From Streptomyces nigrescens (GTDB lineage Bacteria; Actinomycetota; Actinomycetes; Streptomycetales; Streptomycetaceae), in NCBI GenBank assembly GCA_024349765.1, contig AP026074.1:248001-312000 (forward strand): a DNA stretch of 64,000 nt, in the 5' to 3' direction. A program made the translations under genes and the position numbers. The notes beneath the pieces were generated by a model. That model was not told the DNA's origin, did no database searches, and saw only the letters and a list, made by a program, of their open reading frames with translations. Within the stretch, counting starts at the first letter, position 1. Every line of letters starts with the position of its first letter. Shown here piece by piece: positions 45,929-53,724 of the stretch.

Positions 45929-48109
45929 TCAGGCGAGGGGGAGGGCGAGGGTCCGCTTCTCCTGGCGGACGTACAGGTGGCCGCCCTTGGCGTCGGCGGT
46001 CAGGACGAGGGGTTCGGCCTCGTACGTCCAGACGGCCTTACGGGCGCGCAGGTCGATGGCGCGGAGGCCCTTGTCGTCGACGCAGTACGCGTACCGCTTG
46101 CCGATCGCCGGGGCCACGTCCCGGTTGTTCTTCCTGCCGGACAGCCCCTTCTCCTGCCAGTTCAGCGTGCCGGAGAGGGCGTCGACGGCGATCAGTCCCT
46201 CGTCCGCCTTGGCGCAGTAGAGGACTCCGTCGTGGAGGGTCGGCGCGCCGTACCGCCGTTCCTCGCCCGCGCCGTCATCGGGCTTGTTGTCCAAGAGCCA
46301 TTCGAGTCCGCCGTCGGACAGTCGGCGGGCGGTGAGGTTCTCGGCGCCCAGGTAGAGGTTCCGGTCGTCGAGGACCAGCTGGGACGGCGGGTTGGTGCCC
46401 GCGAACGTCTCGGACATCTCCCACAGTTTGCGGCCGTGATCCTTGTCGTGCGCGGAGAGGCCGATGAACTTCGAGCCCTCGCTCGGGGCCCCGCACAGCA
46501 CCACCTGGGAACCCGCCACGGCACCGGACAGCACCGGCGGGAATCCCTGGGACTGTGGGCCCTCCACCCGGCTGCGCCAGCGCTCCTTGCCCGATTTCAG
46601 ATCGGCCGCGACCAGGTACCAGCGTCCACCGGAGGCAGCGCGGGCCACCAGGTACGCGATGCCGTCGGCCACGCACAGCAGCTGGTTGTACTGGGACTTG
46701 CCGGTGAACGCGGAGAGTTCCACCAGGGGCTTGCCCAGTTCGCCGTTGGCCTGCGAGACCTCGCAGACCGCCAGCGCCGCCGCGTCCTCGGTGTACCCCC
46801 GCAGGGCGTACACCCGGGTCCCATCCGTGGCCGACCGCCAGGTCTCGGCGATGTTCGCCTGCCAAGTACCCTTGCCCGACTCGGCGTTGATGCCGCACAG
46901 CACGATCCCCGCGCGCACGACCAGATTCCGGCCCGCCCGCATGACCTCGCCCCCGGCGTCGGGGCACCGAATGGTGGTGCTCCACAGCTGGGCCGGAGGC
47001 TTCGGCCGGTCGACGGCGTCCTTCTTCGTGCCGCCGCCCCCGTCGTCTCCGGTGCCCGCGAACAGGGCCCAGCCCCCGCCGCCGAGGAGGCCGCCGCCCA
47101 GGAGGGCGCCCCCGGCCACGGTCAGCAGCCGCCGCCGCGAGACGCCCGGCGCGGCGGCGGTCTCGGACCGCGGCGCCTCGGTGGGCACCGGCGGCGGCAG
47201 GCGGTGCGGCGGCTGGTGCCACACCTGGTCGCTGCGGCGGGCGATCTCCCGCAGTACCGCGTCGGGCAGCAGGTCCGCGAAGCCGCCGCGGTCCCCCGGG
47301 GTGACCCCGGCACCGCCCAGCGCGGTCCGCAGCTCGGTGGTGGACGGGCGGTGCGCGGGATCCTTGGCCAGGCAGCGGACGAGCAGGGGGCGCAGCGACT
47401 CGGGAACCCCGCCGAGGTCCGGCTCGCCGAACCGGACCCGGTACAGCAGGTCGGTGGGGGCCCCACCGCCGAACGGGCCGACGCCGGTGGCGGCGAAGAC
47501 CAGCACCCCGGCCAGCGCGAACACATCGCCCGCCGCCGCGTGTTCCAGCCCCGCCGCCTGCTCGGGCGACATGAACGCCGGCGTTCCCACGGCGCTGCCG
47601 ACGCTCGTCAGGTGCTCGTCGCCGAAGGCCCGGGCGATGCCGAAGTCGATGATCCGCGGGCCCTGCGCCGTCACCAGGATGTTGGACGGCTTCAGATCGC
47701 GGTGCACCACCTCCGACCGGTGGAGCTGCTCCAGCCCGGCGGCGAGGGCCGCCCCGAGGGCGCGTACGGCCGGCTCCGGCAGCGGCCCGCTCGCCTCGAC
47801 GGCCGCGTCCAGCGGTGGGCCGAGGACGTACTCCGTCGCCAGCCACGGGGTCGGTGCCTGGGGGTCGGCGTCGACGACCACCGCACCGTGATCGGAGCCG
47901 ATGACGCGGGCCGCGTCGGTCTCCAGCCGGAAGCGGGTCCGCAGCGTGGTGTCCGCGGCGAGACGGGTGTGCAGCGTCTTCACCGCGACCGTGCGTCCGC
48001 CCGCGGAACGGGCCAGGTAGACGGTGCCCATGCCGCCTCCGCCGAGGCGGGCGAGGATCCGGAACGGTCCGACGGTGTGCGGGTCGTCGTGCAGAAGGGG
48101 GGAGATCAT
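45929..48109 (-). CDS. Ser/Thr protein kinase with PQQ-type beta-propeller domain (kinase B)
   Basis: A 726-residue paralogue of kinase A, with LARLGGGGMGTVYLA, VAVKTLHTRLA, VHRDLKPSNIL and IIDFGIARAF all intact. The single transmembrane segment RRRLLTVAGGALLGGGLLGG is at about 325, and the outer PQQ-like propeller spans 380-726. It starts 4 bp after the stop of the pseudokinase-like gene and ends 36 bp before kinase A, so the three genes are one transcription unit. The predicted topology is the PknB/PknD style, kinase inside and sensor outside. Confidence 0.93.
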   Translation of the reverse strand: MISPLLHDDPHTVGPFRILARLGGGGMGTVYLARSAGGRTVAVKTLHTRLAADTTLRTRFRLETDAARVIGSDHGAVVVDADPQAPTPWLATEYVLGPPLDAAVEASGPLPEPAVRALGAALAAGLEQLHRSEVVHRDLKPSNILVTAQGPRIIDFGIARAFGDEHLTSVGSAVGTPAFMSPEQAAGLEHAAAGDVFALAGVLVFAATGVGPFGGGAPTDLLYRVRFGEPDLGGVPESLRPLLVRCLAKDPAHRPSTTELRTALGGAGVTPGDRGGFADLLPDAVLREIARRSDQVWHQPPHRLPPPVPTEAPRSETAAAPGVSRRRLLTVAGGALLGGGLLGGGGWALFAGTGDDGGGGTKKDAVDRPKPPAQLWSTTIRCPDAGGEVMRAGRNLVVRAGIVLCGINAESGKGTWQANIAETWRSATDGTRVYALRGYTEDAAALAVCEVSQANGELGKPLVELSAFTGKSQYNQLLCVADGIAYLVARAASGGRWYLVAADLKSGKERWRSRVEGPQSQGFPPVLSGAVAGSQVVLCGAPSEGSKFIGLSAHDKDHGRKLWEMSETFAGTNPPSQLVLDDRNLYLGAENLTARRLSDGGLEWLLDNKPDDGAGEERRYGAPTLHDGVLYCAKADEGLIAVDALSGTLNWQEKGLSGRKNNRDVAPAIGKRYAYCVDDKGLRAIDLRARKAVWTYEAEPLVLTADAKGGHLYVRQEKRTLALPLA

Positions 48110-48113
48110 GACT

Positions 48114-48986
48114 TCAGTGCCCTTGGGTGGGGAGTGCGGCGGCGAGGACCTCCGCCGACTGACGGGACAACGCCTCGACGACCCGGCCGGGCAGCGGCAC
48201 CGGCTCGGTGGAGCCGGTCAGCGCGCCGTACGCCGCGCCCGGCAGCAACTCCGCCAGCACCCTTGCCGGTTCGGGGCGGCCTTGCGGATCGCGCGAGCGG
48301 CACACCGTGATGACGTCCCGCAGGCCGGCGGGGATCTCCTGCCGCTCGGGCACGGTGTGCCCGGTCGCCGCGTACGCCAGCACGGCACCCAGGGCGTAGA
48401 CGTCCGCGGCCCGGTCCACCGGCCCGCCCGCCGCCAGTTCGGGGGCGAGGCAGCCGGTCTCCAGCCCGGTCGCCTGCGCGGGGGAGGCGCCTGCCGGCGG
48501 GGTCGCGCGGGTCGCCCCGAAGCAGCTCAGCAGCGGCCCGCAGGCGGTCAGCAGCACGCCCGCCGGGCAGACCCCGCCGTGCACGATGCCCAGGACATGG
48601 GCCGAGGCCAGCGCTTCGGCCAGCGTGCCGCCGAGCGTACGGACCAGTGCTTCCGGCAGCGGACCGCCGTACGCGGCGAGGACGGCGGGCAGCGGCAGCG
48701 CGGGCCGGTACGGGGAGGAGTGCCACGGAAAGGCCGGCGTCCCCCCGAGCTGGCCGACCGGCCAGAAGCCGGGCTGGGTCAGCCGGGCCGCCTGCTGCGC
48801 CTCGGCCGCCCACCGCGCCGGGTCCCCGCCGGGCGACGGCAGGAAGGCCAGCACGGTGTGCCCGCCGTCGGCGCTACGGGCCAGATAGCGACGCTCGGGA
48901 ACGCCCCGACTGCCGTCGGCGTCGAGACGCGCCAACGTCGTGAATTCCCCGATCCGCGCAGGATCGTCCTGCCGCAGCCTCTCCAC
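48114..48986 (-). CDS. Kinase-fold pseudokinase
   Basis: A 290-residue soluble protein with the layout of a Hanks-type kinase but without its catalytic residues. The glycine loop is LDADGSRGVPERRYLA, the Lys strand is HTVLAFLPSPGG, the HRDxKPxN loop reads IVHGGVCPAGVLL and the DFG position reads LLSCFGATR. The late lobe is normal (CLAPELAAGGPVDRAADVYA, LGAVLAYAATGHTVPERQEI). It precedes the two active kinases by 4 bp and has no transmembrane segment. A regulatory or scaffold role for the neighbouring kinases is inferred. It is not a truncation, since the fold is complete. Confidence 0.85.
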   Translation of the reverse strand: MERLRQDDPARIGEFTTLARLDADGSRGVPERRYLARSADGGHTVLAFLPSPGGDPARWAAEAQQAARLTQPGFWPVGQLGGTPAFPWHSSPYRPALPLPAVLAAYGGPLPEALVRTLGGTLAEALASAHVLGIVHGGVCPAGVLLTACGPLLSCFGATRATPPAGASPAQATGLETGCLAPELAAGGPVDRAADVYALGAVLAYAATGHTVPERQEIPAGLRDVITVCRSRDPQGRPEPARVLAELLPGAAYGALTGSTEPVPLPGRVVEALSRQSAEVLAAALPTQGH

Positions 48987-49176
48987 TCGTTTTCTCCCCC
49001 GTCAGGCTCGATACGGACGTGAGCCTATATACGGCGGGGACTGGGGTCGGACGGGGGTCCGCATCGGGGACGACGGATGCCATGTCGCGCCCGAAGTGCG
49101 CATTTTTGCCCGGGAGGGCGAGCGGGGTGTGTTCCACTCTTGGCGTACGCACGGCTACCGCTTTGAGGGGGCAACG

Positions 49177-50022
49177 ATGATTCTGGTGACTGGTGCGAGC
49201 GGGAATGTGGGAACGGCGCTTCTCGCTCGTCTCTCTGCCGACGGTGTGGCCGTGCGTGCGGCTTACCGTGATCCGGACATCACGGCCCGGGTGATCGCGT
49301 CGGGCGGCGAGGCGGTGACGCTCGATCTGGCCGAGCCGGACACGCTGGGGCCGGCACTCAAGGGCATCGAGACCGTCTTCCTGCTCGGCGCGATGAGCCC
49401 GGCCCAGACGACGCACGAACTCAACATGGTGGAAGCCGCTCGTGCGGCGGGAGTTCGGGTGGTCAAGCTGTCGGTCTGGCGGGCCGACGAAGGGCTCTCG
49501 CCGATCGCCCGGCTGCATCGACCCGTCGAACAGGCACTGGTCGCGTCCGGGCTCCCCTGGACGATGCTGCGCCCCAACTTCTATCTGCAGAACTTCCTGA
49601 ACCAGCCGTCCCTCCGCGAGGCCGGGGAATTCAGCCTGCCGCTGATCACCGCCCCCATAAGCTTCATCGACGTCGGCGATATCGCCGCTGTCGCTGCCCG
49701 GGTTCTCACCACGGACGGTCACGACGGCCGCGTCTATGACCTCACCGGGCCCCAGGCACTGACCTACGCCGAAGCCGCGGAGGTGTTCTCCGATGTCCTG
49801 GGCAAACCGGTGCGCTATGTCGGCCTGCCCGACGACGCGGCGCGTACGGCCATGCTGAGCCGTGGGATGCCGGAGTTCTACGCCGACGCCCTGATCGAAG
49901 TCGCCCGCGCTTTTCGCGACGGCGGTGCCGAGACCGTCACGTCAACCGTCGCCGACCTCACCGGCCGCGAACCCCTCGGGTTTGCCGATTTCGTGCGCCG
50001 GAACCGCCACTTCTTCGTTTGA
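49177..50022 (+). CDS. NmrA-like NAD(P)-binding (atypical SDR) protein
   Basis: A 281-residue Rossmann-fold protein starting ATG 49177 after GAGGGG. The dinucleotide motif is VTGASGNVGTALLARL, and YLQNFLNQPSLREAGEFSLP, FIDVGDIAAVAARVL and TYAEAAEVFSDVLGKPVRY are NmrA/HSCARG landmarks. Members sense redox state or act as quinone reductases or epimerases. Epimerases of this type are one of the known ECF41-associated gene classes, but no sigma gene is adjacent. Confidence 0.9.
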   Translation: MILVTGASGNVGTALLARLSADGVAVRAAYRDPDITARVIASGGEAVTLDLAEPDTLGPALKGIETVFLLGAMSPAQTTHELNMVEAARAAGVRVVKLSVWRADEGLSPIARLHRPVEQALVASGLPWTMLRPNFYLQNFLNQPSLREAGEFSLPLITAPISFIDVGDIAAVAARVLTTDGHDGRVYDLTGPQALTYAEAAEVFSDVLGKPVRYVGLPDDAARTAMLSRGMPEFYADALIEVARAFRDGGAETVTSTVADLTGREPLGFADFVRRNRHFFV

Positions 50023-50251
50023 TGGCTCCGGGCATGAGTCTCCTCGTTCCGTCAGGCAAGCCGGGCGGCTTCCCGGCGGGTGCTCGGCGAGCGCCCGGTA
50101 GGTGCTGGCCAGGCCGGGGTTCTGGCCCTTGCGTTTGCCCTTGGGGATGATCAACTGGAAGGAGATCGTCTGCCTGGTGTTTCCCGGCGGTCGCGGACAA
50201 GTTGGGGGGCCCGGCCACATGGCCGGGCCACCCCTTCGGGGCATGCAGCTG

Positions 50252-50686
50252 TCAGGCAGGCTGCGCGGCAGGTGCCGGGGCGGGGGCCTTGTGGGCCTTG
50301 CCGGTCTCGCGGAGGATCAGCAGGCCGTTGATCGCGATCAGCGCCGAGGTCAGGCCGTGGATGCCGAACGCGGCGGCGATGGAGCCGTGGTGGGCCAAGA
50401 CGTTGATCATGTCGCCGAACGGGGCGACGGCCTCCATCAGCAGGACCCAGCCCAGGGCGCGGCGGTGGCCCGTCACCAGCAGGATGCCGATGACCAGGCC
50501 CATCGCGAGTTCGCGGGTGCCCTTCATGATGAGGAAGCCGTCGCCGTCGCCGTTGCCGGCGGGCCAGTTCGGCAGGCCAACGCCTTGAGTGGACGTCTCG
50601 GGGGTCAGGATGAAGGACAGTCCGAGGTAGAGGACGAAGAGGGCGCAGGCGGTGGCCAGGACGGTGTTGACTTTCTTCAGCGACAT
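50252..50686 (-). CDS. DUF4267-like four-helix membrane protein
   Basis: A 144-residue membrane protein with AAAGGAGAAGCACC before the ATG at 50686. There are four transmembrane helices: VNTVLATACALFVLYLGLSF, FLIMKGTRELAMGLVIGILL, ALGWVLLMEAVAPFGDMINV and GIHGLTSALIAINGLLIL. RELAMG and the GDMI loop are the usual DUF4267 landmarks. Function is unknown. The C-terminal tail is Ala/Pro rich. The 229 bp before it (50023-50251) hold no gene I can support. Confidence 0.85.
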   Translation of the reverse strand: MSLKKVNTVLATACALFVLYLGLSFILTPETSTQGVGLPNWPAGNGDGDGFLIMKGTRELAMGLVIGILLVTGHRRALGWVLLMEAVAPFGDMINVLAHHGSIAAAFGIHGLTSALIAINGLLILRETGKAHKAPAPAPAAQPA

Positions 50687-50727
50687 GGTGCTTCTCCTTT
50701 GACGTTCAGACCGGGGTGGGGCAGGGC

Positions 50728-51255
50728 TCAGCGGCGGGCGTAGCTGGGGCGGCTGATGACGTGCCAGATGACGCGGACCGGTGCGGGTGGGGCGGACAAG
50801 ATCGCTTCACTCGGGGCATCTCTGACCGCGTCGGCCTGCCGGTCCGTCTTCGCCGATGCCGGTCGTGCCCAGGGTCTGGTCGACCGGGCCGCCCAGACCC
50901 TGGGCACGACCGTCAGCGTCATCCGTAAACCCTCAACCAGAAGTGCTTCGCAGTGCTGCCCTGCAGCTGGAGGGCGGAACGGACACTGACGTGGCTGACC
51001 GCGCGTCGCCGCCCCGCCCGCGACTACGAACGCGATCCCGCCACCACCGGCCCTGCTCGCTGACCATGAACGCGTAGTGGCGTGGCTCGAAGTCGTCCAG
51101 CTGGTCGTAGTCCAGGCTGACCTGGTTGGCCAGCGTGACCGGCGTGAAGTGCGCCACCGGCGGATCGACACTCAGGCCGAGGATGTCGGCCAGGAACTGC
51201 GCCGAGGCCTGCGGTCACGGGCGGGGACAATGGTGTGATGCAGTTCCACGGCCAT
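50728..51255 (-). pseudogene. VOC/glyoxalase-family gene, broken by an IS fragment and a frameshift
   Basis: ATG 51255 (GAGGAG upstream) begins MAVELHHTIVPARD; restoring one deleted base near 51217 gives PQASAQFLADILGLSVDPPV then AHFTPVTLANQVSLDYDQLD and DFEPRHYAFMVSEQ, the first half of a VOC (vicinal oxygen chelate) protein. The family's last residues reappear at 50728-50775 as WHVISRPSYARR. The part in between is occupied by an IS5-type transposase fragment (50800-51063). So the gene carries both a frameshift and an interruption. Confidence 0.75.
50800..51063 (+). mobile_element. IS5-family transposase C-terminal fragment
   Basis: On the plus strand VFADAGRAQGLVDRAAQTLG then TTVSVIRKP is followed, one frame over, by NQKCFAVLPCSWRAERTLTW and LTARRRPARDYERDP with a stop at 51061-51063. 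This matches the C-terminal DDE region of IS5/IS427-type transposases (VWADxGYxG...LVD, FxVLPRRWVVERTxxWLxRxRRLxRDYE). The conserved RRW and V-V of that motif are degraded to CSW and RAERT. Terminal repeats and the N-terminal part are missing. The left boundary is approximate. Confidence 0.75.
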
Positions 51256-51395
51256 AGGGGCTCCTCGTCAGGGATGGGGCTACGCGTGGTGGGTTGGTCG
51301 GCGGCCCTGGCGGCCCGCGGCCTGGCGGGGATGCCTGATCGCCCAGGAGAGGACAGGGCTTCTCCGGCTGCCCTCTCCTGGTTGCAGCCGCCGTG

Positions 51396-51746
51396 TCATA
51401 CGTCGATCTGCTCGAAGATGTGCGGGTACGACACGATGTCGTCAGGGAAGTCGGCTGCCATGCGCTGGAACTCCGGGCTGCCGAGCGCGGTGGCGAGAGC
51501 CTCGGTCGACTCCCAGACCGCGACGTTCATCAGTAGCTGACTGCCCGCCGTTCCCCTGTGCATCTGCAGGGAGACGAAACCCGGCTGCGCCTTCATGAAC
51601 TCGGCCTGCCGTCGGAAGAGGGCCAGGAACGCCTCGGACCTTTCCTTCGGTACGACGAAGGTGTTGGCCAGGACGATGGGCCCGGTCTTCTCCTGGAACT
51701 GCGCGAACATCGGCGTGTGCGGGTCGAGACTCTGGAGCTTGGCCAT
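51396..51746 (-). CDS. Antibiotic biosynthesis monooxygenase (ABM) domain protein
   Basis: A 116-residue ferredoxin-fold protein. IVLANTFVVPKERSEAFLAL, FMKAQPGFVSLQMHRGTAGS and LLMNVAVWESTEALATALGS follow the ABM/DUF-monooxygenase pattern, which includes cofactor-free quinone-forming oxygenases and haem-degrading proteins. No haem ligand can be assigned. It is divergent from a TetR-family gene 147 bp away, with three direct repeats between, so the TetR protein is the likely regulator. Confidence 0.9.
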   Translation of the reverse strand: MAKLQSLDPHTPMFAQFQEKTGPIVLANTFVVPKERSEAFLALFRRQAEFMKAQPGFVSLQMHRGTAGSQLLMNVAVWESTEALATALGSPEFQRMAADFPDDIVSYPHIFEQIDV

Positions 51747-51806
51747 TTCGGTACGTCCTCTCGCTATCGGTTGTCCGCTCAGGGGTGTCGCGATCTACCA
51801 ACATGT

Positions 51807-51841
51807 GTTGGCAACAAACGTTGGCAACGCGTGTTGGCAAA
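51807..51841. promoter_or_regulatory. Three GTTGGCAA direct repeats at 13-bp spacing, candidate TetR operator
   Basis: GTTGGCAAC at 51807 and 51820 and GTTGGCAAA at 51833 are spaced exactly 13 bp. A dyad CCAACATGTGTTGG overlaps the first copy (51798-51811). They lie between the divergent ABM and TetR genes. Binding by the TetR protein is inferred. Confidence 0.6.
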
Positions 51842-51893
51842 CGTAAGGGCGCGGTCCTGGACTGTCAACAGTCGTTGGCCTACAGTCGTAGGC

Positions 51894-52475
51894 ATGACCG
51901 GCACCACGGAGAACCAACAGGCCGTACGGCGTTCCGACGCAACCCGCGCCGCGATCCTCAGCGCGGCCCGTGAGCGGTTCGCGTCGGACGGCTACGAGAG
52001 GGCGACCATCCGGGCCATCGCGCGCGATGCGAAGATCGACCCGTCGATGGTGATGCGCTACTACGACAGCAAGGCGGGCCTGTTCGCAGCTGCCGTCGCG
52101 ATCGACCCCGGACTGCCCGACCTGCCCGTCGAACCGCGCGAGGCGATCGGCCGCACGCTGGTAAGCCACTTCCTCACCTTGTGGGAGGAGAACGGGGAGC
52201 TCACCGCACTGATGCGGGTCGCCGCCACCGATCCGGCCGCCGCCGAACGCATGCAGAGCGTGCTACGCGAGCAGTTGATCCCGTTGGCCCGCCAGGTGGG
52301 CCCCGAGCCGGAGCAGGCGCAGGCGCGGGCGGCACTGTGCGCCTCGACCGTGCTGGGGCTCGCGCTGACGCGCTACGTCCTGCGGTTCCCGGCGAGCATG
52401 GCGCTCGGCCGCGAGGAGATCGTGGACTGGCTCGGACCCACGATCCAGCGGTATCTGACCGCACCCACGCCCTGA
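51894..52475 (+). CDS. TetR-family transcriptional regulator
   Basis: A 193-residue TetR protein starting ATG 51894. The HTH is at about 15-60 (RAAILSAARERFASDGYERA, TIRAIARDAKIDPSMVMRYY). The C-terminal ligand-binding part has typical helices (EAIGRTLVSHFLTLWEENGE, ALCASTVLGLALTRYVLRFP). No ribosome-binding site is seen and TACAGT lies 7-13 bp before the ATG, so the message may be leaderless. It probably represses the divergent ABM gene and itself through the repeats at 51807-51841. Confidence 0.9.
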   Translation: MTGTTENQQAVRRSDATRAAILSAARERFASDGYERATIRAIARDAKIDPSMVMRYYDSKAGLFAAAVAIDPGLPDLPVEPREAIGRTLVSHFLTLWEENGELTALMRVAATDPAAAERMQSVLREQLIPLARQVGPEPEQAQARAALCASTVLGLALTRYVLRFPASMALGREEIVDWLGPTIQRYLTAPTP

Positions 52476-52707
52476 AGAGCGTGTCGAGGACACCCACCGC
52501 GACCTCGGTCCGGCGGGTTCCCTCAAAGGGAAAGCTGAAAGGATCAGCCCTGCTACTGCGGCTTGCGGGACTTGTCGCCGAGCATCATGAGGCCGCCGGG
52601 CACGCAGCCGGAGGCCCACACGCCCCGGCTCTCCTTACCGCCCGGCCGTGACCAGGGAATTCGGGGACCGAAGCCACAGCAGACGGCTTCGGCGCCGAAT
52701 CGCTGTC

Positions 52708-53560
52708 CTACCGCTGCCCGGCGCTCTCGCCGGCGGGCGCCGGCTGCGGTTCGTCCGTTCGCTGGCACGGGAGGACCACGGCCGGGTGGAGGCCGAGCCG
52801 GTTGCTCATGTCCAGCTCGAACCGGCCGTAGGGGGCAGGGTGTTGACGTGGACCAGGACGGCCTGCAGCAGGTGCAGGGCGAGCATCGAGATCTCCTGGC
52901 TCTCGCGGTCGGCGCCGGTGAGGTCGCCGTCCTTGCCGTAGAACAGGGCCGCCCGGAGCCTCTTCTGCAAGGCGTCGATGAACTCGTCCGGGTCCAGCGG
53001 CTGGCGGATCGCGCCGTAGTGCACGTCCCGGTTGTCCTTGCCGCGGTCGCCCACCACCGCCGCCTGCCACTGCTCGGGCACCACCCCCTCCAGCGGGATG
53101 CGCTCGGCCTCGTCGAAGAACGCGCCCTCCTTGGCGATCGGCTGGTCCAGGTACCGCTGAGCAGGTCGATCGCGTCCATCACCGGCCGGTAGGCGGTGTT
53201 GTCGCACTTCAGGTCCAGCACCGACAGCAGCGGCGAGAGCATCCGCCGCCAGTGGTTGGAGTGCGACGACCGCAACACCGTGCGGATGCGCGCCTTGTAC
53301 CGGGCCTCGTTCGCCGCAGCCTCCGCCGCCAGCGCCTTCAACGTGCTCCGCACCGGCCCGGCCGCCACGATCAGGTCGGACGGGTACTCCTTGGCGGCCC
53401 GCGCCCGCCAGGCAGACAGCAGCTTCTCCGACACGTCCCCGAACAACTCGGGCGGCAGCTCCAGCTTCCGCACCCGCTGCAGCTTGTTCACCTCGCCCAG
53501 CAGGCTCTCCAGCCCGAGCGCGCCCGGGTCGGCCTTCAGCTCGGTGCCGCGCGTCACAGC
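52708..53560 (-). pseudogene. Tn3-family transposase relic
   Basis: The minus strand reads ELKADPGALGLESLLGEVNK, LQRVRKLELPPELFGDVSEK and CDNTAYRPVMDAIDLL (53557 to about 53160). After a frameshift it continues as AKEGAFFDEAERIPLEGVVP, then FYGKDGDLTGADRESQEISM, LALHLLQAVLVHVNTLPP, and after a second shift PYGRFELDMSNRLGL to a stop at 52708. These are middle and C-terminal segments of Tn3-family transposases (about 980-1000 residues when intact). Most of the catalytic core between VHYGAIRQP and FYGKDGDL is deleted. No 38-bp inverted repeats are evident. The region 52476-52707 shows no gene. Confidence 0.8.
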
Positions 53561-53613
53561 GGGTGGCCTGGTCTCCGGCACCTTCCAGGACGGCAGACGA
53601 GCACCGCGCCCGC

Positions 53614-53640
53614 CAACTACATTGCTTTTGTACGTAGTTG
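53614..53640. promoter_or_regulatory. Dyad CAACTAC-N13-GTAGTTG
   Basis: Perfect 7-bp arms at 53614-53620 and 53634-53640 around ATTGCTTTTGTAC lie 80 bp before the metallopeptidase start. They could be an operator for a BlaI-type repressor, as often found with M56 peptidases, or the edge of the Tn3 relic. Confidence 0.4.
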
Positions 53641-53673
53641 CTGCAGGGAACGCGACGTGCGGAGGTGGCGCCG

Positions 53674-53724
53674 GTGAGTGGGGACGTGCAGGGTGTGGTG
53701 TCCGACGTTGGGGAGGCGTCCTGA
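53674..53724 (+). other. 16-codon frame, probable 3' remnant of a small partner gene
   Basis: GTG 53674 after GGAGGTGG starts MSGDVQGVVSDVGEAS and stops at TGA 53722-53724, overlapping the peptidase start exactly as the 80-residue gene at 60367 overlaps the second peptidase. The match of DVQGVVSDVGEAS to the end of that protein (ADGVVGEV, EPAS) is weak. It may be the surviving end of a homologous gene cut by the Tn3 relic. Confidence 0.4.

Noticed and set aside
50023-50251. Minus-strand frame containing QTISFQLIIPKGKRKGQN
   Set aside because: It may be the end of a decayed gene, but I could not match it to a family and it has no start signal, so no gene is called.
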